This document shows, piece by piece, positions 58,095-64,000 of a DNA stretch of 64,000 nt. The notes beneath the pieces are model-generated. The model was not told the DNA's origin and searched no databases. It saw only the letters and a list, made by a program, of their open reading frames with translations. Source of the DNA: Aminobacter aganoensis (lineage in GTDB: Bacteria; Pseudomonadota; Alphaproteobacteria; Rhizobiales; Rhizobiaceae); assembly GCF_014206975.1 (NCBI RefSeq), contig NZ_JACHOU010000012.1:62001-126000 (forward strand), in the 5' to 3' direction. Position 1 is the stretch's first letter. Each line of letters opens with the position of its first letter. The position numbers were made by a program, and so were the translations under genes.

Positions 58095-58122
58095 ATGTCG
58101 CATAATCAACATTATGGAAGTT
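58095..58122. other. dif-like XerCD recombination site (left attachment site of the prophage)
   Basis: Left arm ATGTCGCATAA (58095-58105), 6-base centre TCAACA, right arm TTATGGAAGTT (58112-58122). The CATAA/TTATG inverted repeat with 6-base spacing is the hallmark of dif. Against the E. coli dif sequence as I know it, 17 of 28 positions match, including nearly the whole inner arm region. It lies exactly between the last host gene and the first phage gene, as expected for an integrase-less phage inserted by host XerCD. Confidence 0.72.
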
Positions 58123-58255
58123 TATACACGTACGAACACGCTTCGCTTTGGTTTCGTTTTACCCTTGGCAAGTTTCCACCAAGTAACCGCTGCATAACGT
58201 GATTTGGGGTAGGGGTGTCAAGACCTAGTTACAACTTAGTTCTTGTTTTACCCGT

Positions 58256-58540
58256 TTACCCGCACCACGGTACAAACCTTTTTGAGGGACCGGCACCGCC
58301 AAGCGGTTTCCGGTCCTTTTTCGGCTCCGGCCTTTCTTTGCACCTGGTTAGATTGTCGCGCGCTTTTTCAGAGCGACGGTTTTTAACCGGCGACGGATCA
58401 GGTGTTGTAGTGGCCTTGAGAGCCGTTGAGATATTGAGCCGCGAGACGCGGGGTTTGACATTAAGTGGTGCGGCTAAGAACCCAGCCGCTACGCGCCTGT
58501 CGTGCTCCGCACGGGCTACCGCCATTCTTTGAGCCGTCAT
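58256..58540 (-). CDS. Small basic phage protein (VP5-like candidate)
   Basis: 94 residues, strongly basic (motifs RMAVARAEHDRR, KNRRSEKARDNL and EPKKDRK). The ATG overlaps the stop of the replication initiator (ATGA), so it should be translationally coupled to it. Its position after the initiator and its charge fit the small DNA-binding VP5 of microviruses, but no homology can be seen by eye. A longer in-frame ORF extends into the initiator gene and is not supported. Confidence 0.6.
   Translation of the reverse strand: MTAQRMAVARAEHDRRVAAGFLAAPLNVKPRVSRLNISTALKATTTPDPSPVKNRRSEKARDNLTRCKERPEPKKDRKPLGGAGPSKRFVPWCG
58287..58321 (+). terminator. Rho-independent terminator, plus-strand orientation
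   Basis: GGACCGG (58287-58293) pairs with CCGGTCC (58310-58316), with an inner ACCGC/GCGGT stem and a CAA loop, followed by TTTTT. It would stop transcription coming from the host side on the plus strand. It lies inside the 3' part of the minus-strand VP5-like gene. Confidence 0.7.
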
Positions 58541-59649
58541 AAGCCGCCGAATGGCTCCTGCGTCTCTGTTGACGGGCTTTGGAGGGGACGGGGAGGAGGC
58601 ACCAACAAGTGCTGATAGCGCAGGCCTTCCGACACCGTGGCGTAGGCCGTTGCCTCCCAATCGTACAGACGTGCCAAGGCTTCCGCCTTTTGCACTTCCG
58701 CTCTTTCCAGAGCGTCCGCTTTTCTTTCCCATTCCCTTTGTCCTTCCTCGCTAGATTTGCGCTTTTCCCAAGCGCCGGGGTCTATGAATTCTTCGACCAG
58801 CTTCGAGTGGGGTATCGCCCTGGTGGGATAGGCTTCCTCCCACTGATCAACGAAGGACTGGCAAAACAGCTTAGCCGCAGCCGAGCCCGGACGCAGCATG
58901 AAGGGCACGCGCTCACCGTTGGGGCGGTTCACGCCGGGAAATTCGTACTTGAGGTCCTTCGGAGGAATTCCCGCTTCGACGTGCAGCCTTGCCTTGTGAT
59001 GCAGCCAATCCGCGCCTAACAGCGGGATTTTCGACATTCTGCACATCGCCTGTTTTTCTTCGCCGCCTATGTCCTTGTTGAGGTACTTGCAGACGTACCG
59101 GACAGCGGCAGCGGTATCTTCTGGCCGAACGCCGAGGCGTTCCCAAGTTGACCAGCCATGCGGCCAATGCTCCTGCATATGGCGCTTCTGATCATCGCGG
59201 GTGGAGTTGACGTGCGGCGGCACAGGGCCGCCCGGCACGTTCAGTGTTTTGCCGCGCTTGAGCTTGGCGCGCACGTCAGCGTTATGCTGAATACGGCGAG
59301 CGATTTCGTGCGCATTATCCTTCCAGAAGATGAGGACATGCCAGTGAGCGCGGCCCTTGGCCGAGCCGTACTCCCCGACGCAGAAATAGCGCGGGAGGTA
59401 GCCGGAAGCGCGGAAGCGCTTCATAAGCTTCTGGATGTCCGAGTATGTCAGCAGCCGCGCCCGAATATGATCTTCCGAGCCATGCTCGTCGCGACCATAG
59501 GTCAGCGAGATGAAGTAGGCATCGGCTGCAACTATACTTTCCGCAATGCACCGTCCGGTCCAGTCGTCAACCGACCGACCGATGCATTGCGAGCAATAAC
59601 GACAGCCAACAATCGTTCCGTCAGCGAGCATTGGAGGACATTTGCACAT
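58537..59649 (-). CDS. Microvirus replication initiator (VP4/gpA-like HUH endonuclease)
   Basis: 370 residues. A cysteine-rich N-terminus (CKCPP, CRYCSQC) is typical of microvirus VP4. HUH nuclease features: motif 1 YFISLTYGRDEHG, metal-binding motif AHWHVLIFW and catalytic YVCKYLNKD with tyrosines spaced four residues apart. It nicks the viral origin and starts rolling-circle replication. ATG at 59649; a stem-loop lies just upstream. Confidence 0.88.
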   Translation of the reverse strand: MCKCPPMLADGTIVGCRYCSQCIGRSVDDWTGRCIAESIVAADAYFISLTYGRDEHGSEDHIRARLLTYSDIQKLMKRFRASGYLPRYFCVGEYGSAKGRAHWHVLIFWKDNAHEIARRIQHNADVRAKLKRGKTLNVPGGPVPPHVNSTRDDQKRHMQEHWPHGWSTWERLGVRPEDTAAAVRYVCKYLNKDIGGEEKQAMCRMSKIPLLGADWLHHKARLHVEAGIPPKDLKYEFPGVNRPNGERVPFMLRPGSAAAKLFCQSFVDQWEEAYPTRAIPHSKLVEEFIDPGAWEKRKSSEEGQREWERKADALERAEVQKAEALARLYDWEATAYATVSEGLRYQHLLVPPPRPLQSPSTETQEPFGGL

Positions 59650-59705
59650 CTGAATTGTTGCCTGTCAGTAATTGCACATGGGGACAAGAAGATGAGTGCG
59701 GCGAC

Positions 59706-59746
59706 GGAAAGATTTTTTTGATACTAAACGATCCAAAAATCTTTCC
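59706..59746. other. AT-rich stem-loop upstream of the replication initiator
   Basis: GGAAAGATTTTT (59706-59717) pairs perfectly with AAAAATCTTTCC (59735-59746), leaving a 17-base loop, in the only sizeable gap between phage genes (115 bases). The stem extends by a C-G pair and, past a bulged A, three more pairs. It could be a terminator for the late genes or part of the replication origin; the sequence alone does not decide. Confidence 0.5.
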
Positions 59747-59764
59747 GCGCCAGTTCGCCCGAGC

Positions 59765-60424
59765 CTAGCGGGTCGCGCGAACAGGAGGTGGCAGGCGAGC
59801 CATGGCGTGTGACCGCCAGCTCGCCAGCTCCCAATGAGCCGGGTCCCAGCCGATTTCATCGGTTGGCTTCTTTCGCCAATCCCCGCCCCAAACGAGTTTC
59901 CAGCCCTTTGAGGCCGCTATCTCCTTGCCGACATGGCCGATCAGCAGCCATTGCCGAGCAGTGAGGTCCCAAGCCTTTCTCGAGTGTATGACATCGACCG
60001 CGCAGCCGCGATTGTGAGGGCTTTCCGGGTACTGCGCATCGCTGGTCCCCCGCCGATATGCGGCGTTCTGTTCCGCCTCGCCACGCCATATGCTGTGCGG
60101 GAACATGGGAACGCCAAGCGCCCGCATTCGTCGGACAAGCAGCGTTGAGAACTCGATGATGATCGGGTGAGCGCCCAAGGCGTCAGCCCGATATTGCTGC
60201 TCTCCGTAACGGACTGTCTTGATGAACTCCGTATCGACGATGCCAGCCAATGCCTGGCTGTAGCCGGTTTCCTTGATAAGAACCGGCTTTACCTCAAAAG
60301 GGTCAAGCACCAGCGGGGGCGGCAGAAGCGGGAATACCCGCTTTGCCCTTTTCGGGTCGGGCAGAACGGATTGCCTTTCGGCAACCCGCTCGACCAGAGC
60401 ACGGACTTTATCGGCCACGCTCAT
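59765..60424 (-). CDS. Phage M15 family peptidase (endolysin)
   Basis: 219 residues. The M15 metal-site motif SPHNRGCAVDVI (His...Asp) and the second ligand pattern WDPAHWE are visible. M15 enzymes cut peptidoglycan cross-bridges. The start overlaps the stop of the upstream gene (ATGA), with GAGGA nine bases ahead. An enzymatic endolysin differs from the phiX174 strategy, which uses the small lysis protein E. No signal peptide is evident, so a holin is needed; the 80-residue gene at 63732 is a candidate. Confidence 0.87.
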   Translation of the reverse strand: MSVADKVRALVERVAERQSVLPDPKRAKRVFPLLPPPLVLDPFEVKPVLIKETGYSQALAGIVDTEFIKTVRYGEQQYRADALGAHPIIIEFSTLLVRRMRALGVPMFPHSIWRGEAEQNAAYRRGTSDAQYPESPHNRGCAVDVIHSRKAWDLTARQWLLIGHVGKEIAASKGWKLVWGGDWRKKPTDEIGWDPAHWELASWRSHAMARLPPPVRATR

Positions 60425-61104
60425 TTCGTTTCGTCCTCGCCTTCAGTTGCACCGGCTGCGGGTGCCAGTCCTGCGCCTTCTGGCCGAACGGCCTTCGGGG
60501 CCGCTGCTTTCGCGGCGCGCTGCTCTGCGGCAGGTTCTTGATGTTCCGCAGGCGGCTGGCCATGTATTCCAGACTGTCTTCCATTCATCGCTCCGATCTC
60601 GGCCCGAATTGCTGCCAATTCCGCCGCATGGGCCTTGTCGCGACGAAGTTGATTTTGCGAGGCTTGGAACATGACGTATTCCAGCGCTTCATTGCGCGGC
60701 TGGCGTTCGTAGACGGTCGAGAACGTCTCGCCATCGCCTTCGACCCAATATTCTTCGGCTTCCGAAGTCCAGTAGAGGATTTCACACTCATCCGGCCTTA
60801 CCGGCATGAGTTCGAAGTCGCCGCCGAAGGTGAATTCGACGGTTTCGAGGCCAGCAGGAATGAACGCGAAGAAGCGTTCAAACACCTCCGGCTCCCCTAG
60901 GACCGGCTCCGCACCGAGCACGTATTCCGGCATGTTCTTGATAGGCAGACGATGAAACCGGATATACCAGTTACAGCCGAATTCCGAATTGAGGTCGAGG
61001 CGCAGGCGGCGCGGCCTTCCTTTGTCAAAGTCCGGTGCCGCGAAGGCGAGGGACTTGCCGTCAAGGACGCGCCAATCGACGAGGTTGCCAAGCTTGATGG
61101 TCAT
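60421..61104 (-). CDS. Phage protein of unknown function, 227 residues
   Basis: I do not recognise this protein. Residues 1-130 look beta-rich and acidic; about 131-170 are predicted helical (LEYVMFQASQNQLRRDKAHA); the remainder is rich in Ala, Glu, Gln and Pro and probably disordered. It follows VP1 and overlaps the endolysin gene by four bases. By position it could be an internal scaffolding (VP3-like) or minor structural protein, but this is a guess. AAGGA precedes the ATG by eight bases. Confidence 0.75.
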   Translation of the reverse strand: MTIKLGNLVDWRVLDGKSLAFAAPDFDKGRPRRLRLDLNSEFGCNWYIRFHRLPIKNMPEYVLGAEPVLGEPEVFERFFAFIPAGLETVEFTFGGDFELMPVRPDECEILYWTSEAEEYWVEGDGETFSTVYERQPRNEALEYVMFQASQNQLRRDKAHAAELAAIRAEIGAMNGRQSGIHGQPPAEHQEPAAEQRAAKAAAPKAVRPEGAGLAPAAGATEGEDETK

Positions 61105-61130
61105 TTCTCTGTTTCCTTGTTGAACGGCCC

Positions 61131-61153
61131 GCTAGTGACCAACGGCCACTAGC
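61131..61153. other. Hairpin in the VP1-ORF227 intergenic gap
   Basis: GCTAGTG (61131-61137) pairs with CACTAGC (61147-61153) around a 9-base loop, between the end of VP1 and the following gene. It could be a transcript-processing or partial termination signal that sets the ratio of capsid to downstream products. Confidence 0.45.
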
Positions 61154-61170
61154 AGGGCAGGGGACGAGGG

Positions 61171-62808
61171 TTAGGCGGGCTTTGCGCGCGTCTGATCGAC
61201 TTCCGCCAATACCTTGGCGTAGTCGTGGGACGCTTCGATGAGGCCCGCTCCGAACTGAGTATTGCCGTTGATCAGCAGATCGCCCTGAATGACGACTTCC
61301 GCGATGTCCGACACAGTGTCGACGAAGGGTTTCGTGTGGATCGTCGTCGCCAAGTAGAATTCGGCCCCGAGCGTCGGGTTAAGCGCCTCTGACGCCCAAA
61401 TGCGCTGTCGATCCTCATCGAACGGGGCGTTCGCTACAGGGCGGAAGAACTTCCCGCCAATGCGCGGGATTTTGTTGTTCCACCGCGCATTCATCGGCTC
61501 ATAGCCGAAGCGCCCCGTCGGCGTCGCATGATCGAGGTCGATCTGATCATTCGTGACGATATCGACCTTATCCGGGTCCGAATAATCGCGGATGAAATCC
61601 GGCCGGTTCAGCTTGTTATTGTCGAGATGCAGCCAAGGGTTCTTCTGCCGCTCGAACAGCTGTTCCGGCGTGATCTCCGCTATGATCATCAGCACGCCGC
61701 CCGTATTGAGAACGGGAACGCGAATGTTCAGATCGACGAACGTTGCACCGTTCGCGACATGTTCGGTGAGGTTCGCGGCATCGGTCGCGAAGCGCTTGGA
61801 GAAGCCGAAGATGGTTGACGCTTCGCCAACCAACATCGGTTCCTTCAGGTACTGGTCCGGAATGTCAATGCCATCCATGAGCATGTTGACAAGCCACTCA
61901 TCCGTATGGCCCGCGTACCGCTCACGCATCCGAGCGAAGGCTTGCGTTTTCTTGGCCAGTTCGATGTTGGCCAGAGACACGGTGATGCCGTTGTCCTGAA
62001 GCTCCGCATACACCTCGAACACACCGGCGGCAGCGCCGGGCTTCTGTAGCGGGAAGAACGACGCATTCGTCGTACCGCCGGTAATCGCCGTCTTCGAGCT
62101 ATTGACCGTCTCGCCTGTCTCACGTCCGCTAACCGCGACGTTCGTCATGGACCCGATCGACGCGACACCCTTCACAGGCATCCGCGCGTTCGCGACAGTC
62201 AGATTGACGATGCCGTCAACCTTGGCGCTGTCGTAGTCCGGCACGATGTGCGCGAACATTTCGTGGTTCCAGAAAGCCGGCGCAAGGTTCTGCTGCAGCC
62301 GCGTCCGCTTCGCCGCCGCATAAAGCGCCTTCGAGCGATTGCGGAGGCGGAAGTTGAAGATCTCGTTATAGGCTTCCGTAAACATCGAGTTCACGGTAGA
62401 GCCGGCCTTGGAGTGCATGCCGAGATACACCAGCAGGTCCGAGAACTTGTAAGCCGGTGCCGGGATGGTTTCGTAGAACGGCAAGGCCGCCTTACCGGGG
62501 TAGGGCTCTTGCCCCTCCCATGAACGGTTGAGGACATCGAGACTGCCGTTGAAGCGCTCGAATGCCAGATGCGGCACGACATACGCCTTCACATCGCAGC
62601 GCACGGCATTCATCAGCACGTCCGCTGTTTCCATGAGTTCGAACGAGCAGCGCAGCGGACCCTGCACGACACGATCCATGCGATGCAGGCCGCACGCGAA
62701 AATCGGCACAGCCTTGCCGGCGGGCAGGGACGTAGTGCCCCGCGCGGTTTCGATGCGATTTGTCCTGGGGATTTCCACCGGGACAGTTGATGTTCTGTTG
62801 CCAATCAT
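61171..62808 (-). CDS. Microviridae major capsid protein VP1 (F protein)
   Basis: 545 residues, normal for a microvirus capsid protein. N-terminal ACGLHRMDRVVQGPLRCSFE corresponds to the virion-interior start; C-terminal RFGYEPMNARWNNKIPRIGG and TLGAEFYLATT match conserved F-protein regions. ATG at 62808 has AAAGGA eight bases upstream and overlaps the stop of the J-like gene (ATGA). Sixty T=1 copies would form the capsid. The sequence looks divergent from both phiX174 and gokushoviruses. Confidence 0.87.
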   Translation of the reverse strand: MIGNRTSTVPVEIPRTNRIETARGTTSLPAGKAVPIFACGLHRMDRVVQGPLRCSFELMETADVLMNAVRCDVKAYVVPHLAFERFNGSLDVLNRSWEGQEPYPGKAALPFYETIPAPAYKFSDLLVYLGMHSKAGSTVNSMFTEAYNEIFNFRLRNRSKALYAAAKRTRLQQNLAPAFWNHEMFAHIVPDYDSAKVDGIVNLTVANARMPVKGVASIGSMTNVAVSGRETGETVNSSKTAITGGTTNASFFPLQKPGAAAGVFEVYAELQDNGITVSLANIELAKKTQAFARMRERYAGHTDEWLVNMLMDGIDIPDQYLKEPMLVGEASTIFGFSKRFATDAANLTEHVANGATFVDLNIRVPVLNTGGVLMIIAEITPEQLFERQKNPWLHLDNNKLNRPDFIRDYSDPDKVDIVTNDQIDLDHATPTGRFGYEPMNARWNNKIPRIGGKFFRPVANAPFDEDRQRIWASEALNPTLGAEFYLATTIHTKPFVDTVSDIAEVVIQGDLLINGNTQFGAGLIEASHDYAKVLAEVDQTRAKPA

Positions 62809-62903
62809 TTCCGGCTTCCTTTCTTGAAGCGTTTCACTATTTTGAGAAGCATCGCCCGGCGCCGCGCACACGCGCCGCAGGGCTTTTTGGAGTGATGTTT
62901 CAT
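62805..62903 (-). CDS. Small basic J-like DNA-packaging protein candidate
   Basis: 32 residues with 13 Lys/Arg, two His and no acidic residue (MKHHSKKPCGACARRRAML, ending RFKKGSRK). It overlaps the VP1 start in an ATGA arrangement and has AGGA nine bases upstream. In phiX174 the 38-residue basic J protein, which neutralises the genome in the capsid, is encoded directly before F; this gene has the same place, size and charge. A GTG start at 62993 would extend it to 62 residues. It is absent from ordinary gene calls because of its size. Confidence 0.68.
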   Translation of the reverse strand: MKHHSKKPCGACARRRAMLLKIVKRFKKGSRK

Positions 62904-63002
62904 GCGCGAGCGTCCTAAAGGTATCGGAGCCGACTTCACCGAGTTTCTAATAGTCATAGTGATCGTTGCGTTCGGCATCGCTCTAGTCGCCACGGTCCTT
63001 GC

Positions 63003-63641
63003 CTAGTAACCGTGGCTCTTAAAGAACGCGTCATTCTTCCGCAGTTCTTGACGCGCTCGCCGCTTGCGCTCAATCGCAACATCTCTAGTTGCTTTCGCGG
63101 CTTCGCCTTCACGCTTTGTCCGCTGAAAACTATTATAGATATAGTCGGCACCTAGATTTATCAGGCCGCCGAATTCTTGAGCGATATCCCCGTAACGGGT
63201 CTCCCATGCTTCGGCGTCAACGAAACCGGGATTGACCAACCTACCGGTACCCATAGGGTACGGATTTGTGAGGGTCGGGATTTCGACGGTCGGCGGGAGC
63301 GGTTGACCGACCTTTGACGACGCCAGTGGCGAACTGGCCTTCACAACCCGCGCACCGGTCGAGACCGGAACGCCGCCGATGGACGCCCGCAAGCGGGACG
63401 CCGTGTCGGCCTGTATGTTGGCGAGCGTGGCTTGCTTGATCTGGTGTTCAAGCTTCGCCGTGGCATCGCGCATCGGATCGATGGACGCGATGGCGTTGCC
63501 GATGCCGCCGATTGCCTGTGCGATGAAATCGCCCGAGGCAAGGGCAGGGTTATGCGTGGTGGTGAACCCCGCACCCCCGCCAGCGCGGAGCGCGGTCAAG
63601 GGATTAAACCCCGCCGCTTCCGCGTTTTGACGCAGCTTCAC
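63003..63641 (-). CDS. Microvirus DNA pilot protein VP2 (H-like), start unresolved
   Basis: At least 212 residues from the GTG at 63641. The VP2 hallmark NAEAAGFNPLTALRAGGGAG is present near the N-terminus, followed by Ala/Gly-rich and helical regions and a basic C-terminus. In-frame upstream codons (to 63731) encode FIGELITAGGALLGGLFG, a Gly-rich hydrophobic stretch typical of a VP2 N-terminus, but there is no standard start before an in-frame TAG at 63732-63734. The GTG has no good Shine-Dalgarno. A non-standard start, frameshift or single-base deletion is possible. Confidence 0.78.
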   Translation of the reverse strand: MKLRQNAEAAGFNPLTALRAGGGAGFTTTHNPALASGDFIAQAIGGIGNAIASIDPMRDATAKLEHQIKQATLANIQADTASRLRASIGGVPVSTGARVVKASSPLASSKVGQPLPPTVEIPTLTNPYPMGTGRLVNPGFVDAEAWETRYGDIAQEFGGLINLGADYIYNSFQRTKREGEAAKATRDVAIERKRRARQELRKNDAFFKSHGY

Positions 63642-63731
63642 GTAATCGATTTCGGAAGTGGTCTTTTCTTTTTTCTTGCCGAACAGCCCGCCAAGCAGCG
63701 CACCGCCAGCGGTAATGAGTTCTCCGATGAA

Positions 63732-63974
63732 CTAGTCATCCTCCCATTTGCGATGGGGACGGTCGAACTCACCGAGCAGCTTTGTTTCGTCGTAGTGACG
63801 CCCCATGGCAGCGGTCACCAGGTCGAGGCCGACGAACAGAGCCGCGACAAGCGCGTTCATCAGTTGCGCCGTCAGATCGCTGTCGAAACCGCGCGCGATC
63901 ATGTAGGCTGCCAGCATCGTTCCGAGCCGCTCAATGAGCGGGCGGAAGACGCCGCGAAGCAGAACATTCTTCAT
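63732..63974 (-). CDS. Holin-like small phage membrane protein
   Basis: 80 residues, first gene of the phage transcript inside the window. One clear hydrophobic segment (LTAQLMNALVAALFVGLDLV) lies between a basic N-terminus and a charged C-terminal tail ending in WEDD. AAAGGA precedes the ATG by seven bases. Size, single membrane segment and the presence of an endolysin gene in the same phage suggest a holin, but it has no recognised motif. It shares the VP2 reading frame and ends at the TAG just before it. Confidence 0.6.
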   Translation of the reverse strand: MKNVLLRGVFRPLIERLGTMLAAYMIARGFDSDLTAQLMNALVAALFVGLDLVTAAMGRHYDETKLLGEFDRPHRKWEDD

Positions 63975-63982
63975 TTCGTTTC

Positions 63983-63998
63983 CTTTCGCTAGCGAAAG
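63983..63998. repeat. 16-bp perfect palindrome upstream of the first phage gene
   Basis: CTTTCGCTAGCGAAAG is exactly self-complementary and lies ten bases before the ATG at 63974. Its left half also carries that gene's Shine-Dalgarno (GAAAGGA on the coding strand). It could be an operator, a translational control hairpin or part of the phage intergenic region that continues beyond the window. Confidence 0.55.
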
Positions 63999-64000
63999 CA

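Larger units (their letters stand above)
58123..64000 (-). mobile_element. Integrated Microviridae prophage (partial; right end outside window)
   Basis: About 5.9 kb. All supported genes are on one strand and compactly arranged with overlaps: holin-like protein, VP2, J-like protein, VP1, unknown 227-residue protein, M15 endolysin, HUH replication initiator and a basic VP5-like protein. VP1, VP2 and the initiator are diagnostic of Microviridae. No integrase or transposase is present. The left boundary is the dif-like site; the region appears less GC-rich than the host sequence. The total fits a microvirus genome (about 4-6.5 kb), so the right attachment site should lie close beyond base 64000. 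Confidence 0.88.

Noticed and set aside
59712-59730. TTGATA-containing loop resembling the phiX174 origin core
   Set aside because: The resemblance is on the non-coding strand relative to the phage genes, whereas phiX174 is nicked on the coding strand; too short to claim.
62902-63006. 34-codon plus-strand ORF with a hydrophobic segment (FLIVIVIVAFGIALVA) inside the prophage
   Set aside because: All supported phage genes are on the other strand, and there is no ribosome-binding site or known relative; kept only as a curiosity.

Overview
The window looks like a chromosomal segment of a GC-rich alphaproteobacterium of the order Hyphomicrobiales, most likely Phyllobacteriaceae (Mesorhizobium/Aminobacter-like). 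The basis is the density of ABC uptake systems and LysR/PucR/AraC/MocR regulators, a short second FtsZ of the rhizobial FtsZ2 type, an Aap-type amino-acid transporter and a DUF1127 protein. The genus is an inference. No tRNA, rRNA or CRISPR array was seen.

Region 1 (1-17.5 kb) is a catabolic and uptake island. Two LysR regulators flank an FAD monooxygenase, a cofactor-free 2,4-dioxygenase that keeps the HOD (1H-3-hydroxy-4-oxoquinaldine 2,4-dioxygenase) active-site residues, and an arylformamidase/N-acylanthranilate-amidase-type hydrolase. An aldehyde dehydrogenase, a DHDPS-family lyase and a 3-hydroxyanthranilate 3,4-dioxygenase with all iron ligands follow. Three paralogous branched-chain-type binding proteins, a metallo-beta-lactamase-fold hydrolase, one LivHMGF transporter and an aspartate-dehydrogenase-like protein complete it. 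Together they suggest uptake and ring opening of a 4-quinolone-type N-heteroaromatic down to (3-hydroxy)anthranilate and beyond.

Region 2 (17.9-30.3 kb) is a second catabolic operon: M20 hydrolase, complete peptide-type ABC transporter with fused ATPase, split UxaA-type dehydratase, TIM-barrel isomerase, FAH-family hydrolase, PucR regulator and UxuA-like dehydratase. Next comes an orphan copper chaperone behind a CueR-type promoter (30.4 kb). Region 3 (30.8-46.2 kb) carries a cystathionine-lyase-like PLP enzyme with an Aap-like transporter, an AraC regulator, two amidohydrolases, an SsuABC-like transporter, an N-carbamoyl-amino-acid hydrolase next to an ATC-hydrolase family protein (thiazoline to cysteine type pair) and a LysR regulator. 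Region 4 (46.5-58.1 kb) is mixed: FtsZ2, an esterase, a MocR regulator, an Fe/2OG-type dioxygenase, a cyanide-insensitive cytochrome bd operon with its small DUF2474 subunit, a DUF983 protein, an MFS transporter, a DUF1127 protein and a winged-helix/TPR regulator.

Region 5 (58.1 kb to the window end) is an integrated single-stranded DNA phage of the Microviridae. It begins at a dif-like XerCD site (58095-58122), and every gene runs on the minus strand. In transcription order: holin-like membrane protein, VP2 pilot protein, a 32-residue basic J-like protein, major capsid protein VP1, an unknown 227-residue protein, an M15 endolysin, the HUH replication initiator and a small basic VP5-like protein. 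It carries no integrase, as expected for an element that uses host XerCD. The right end lies outside the window. The prophage and the HOD/HAO catabolic island are the two most interesting parts.
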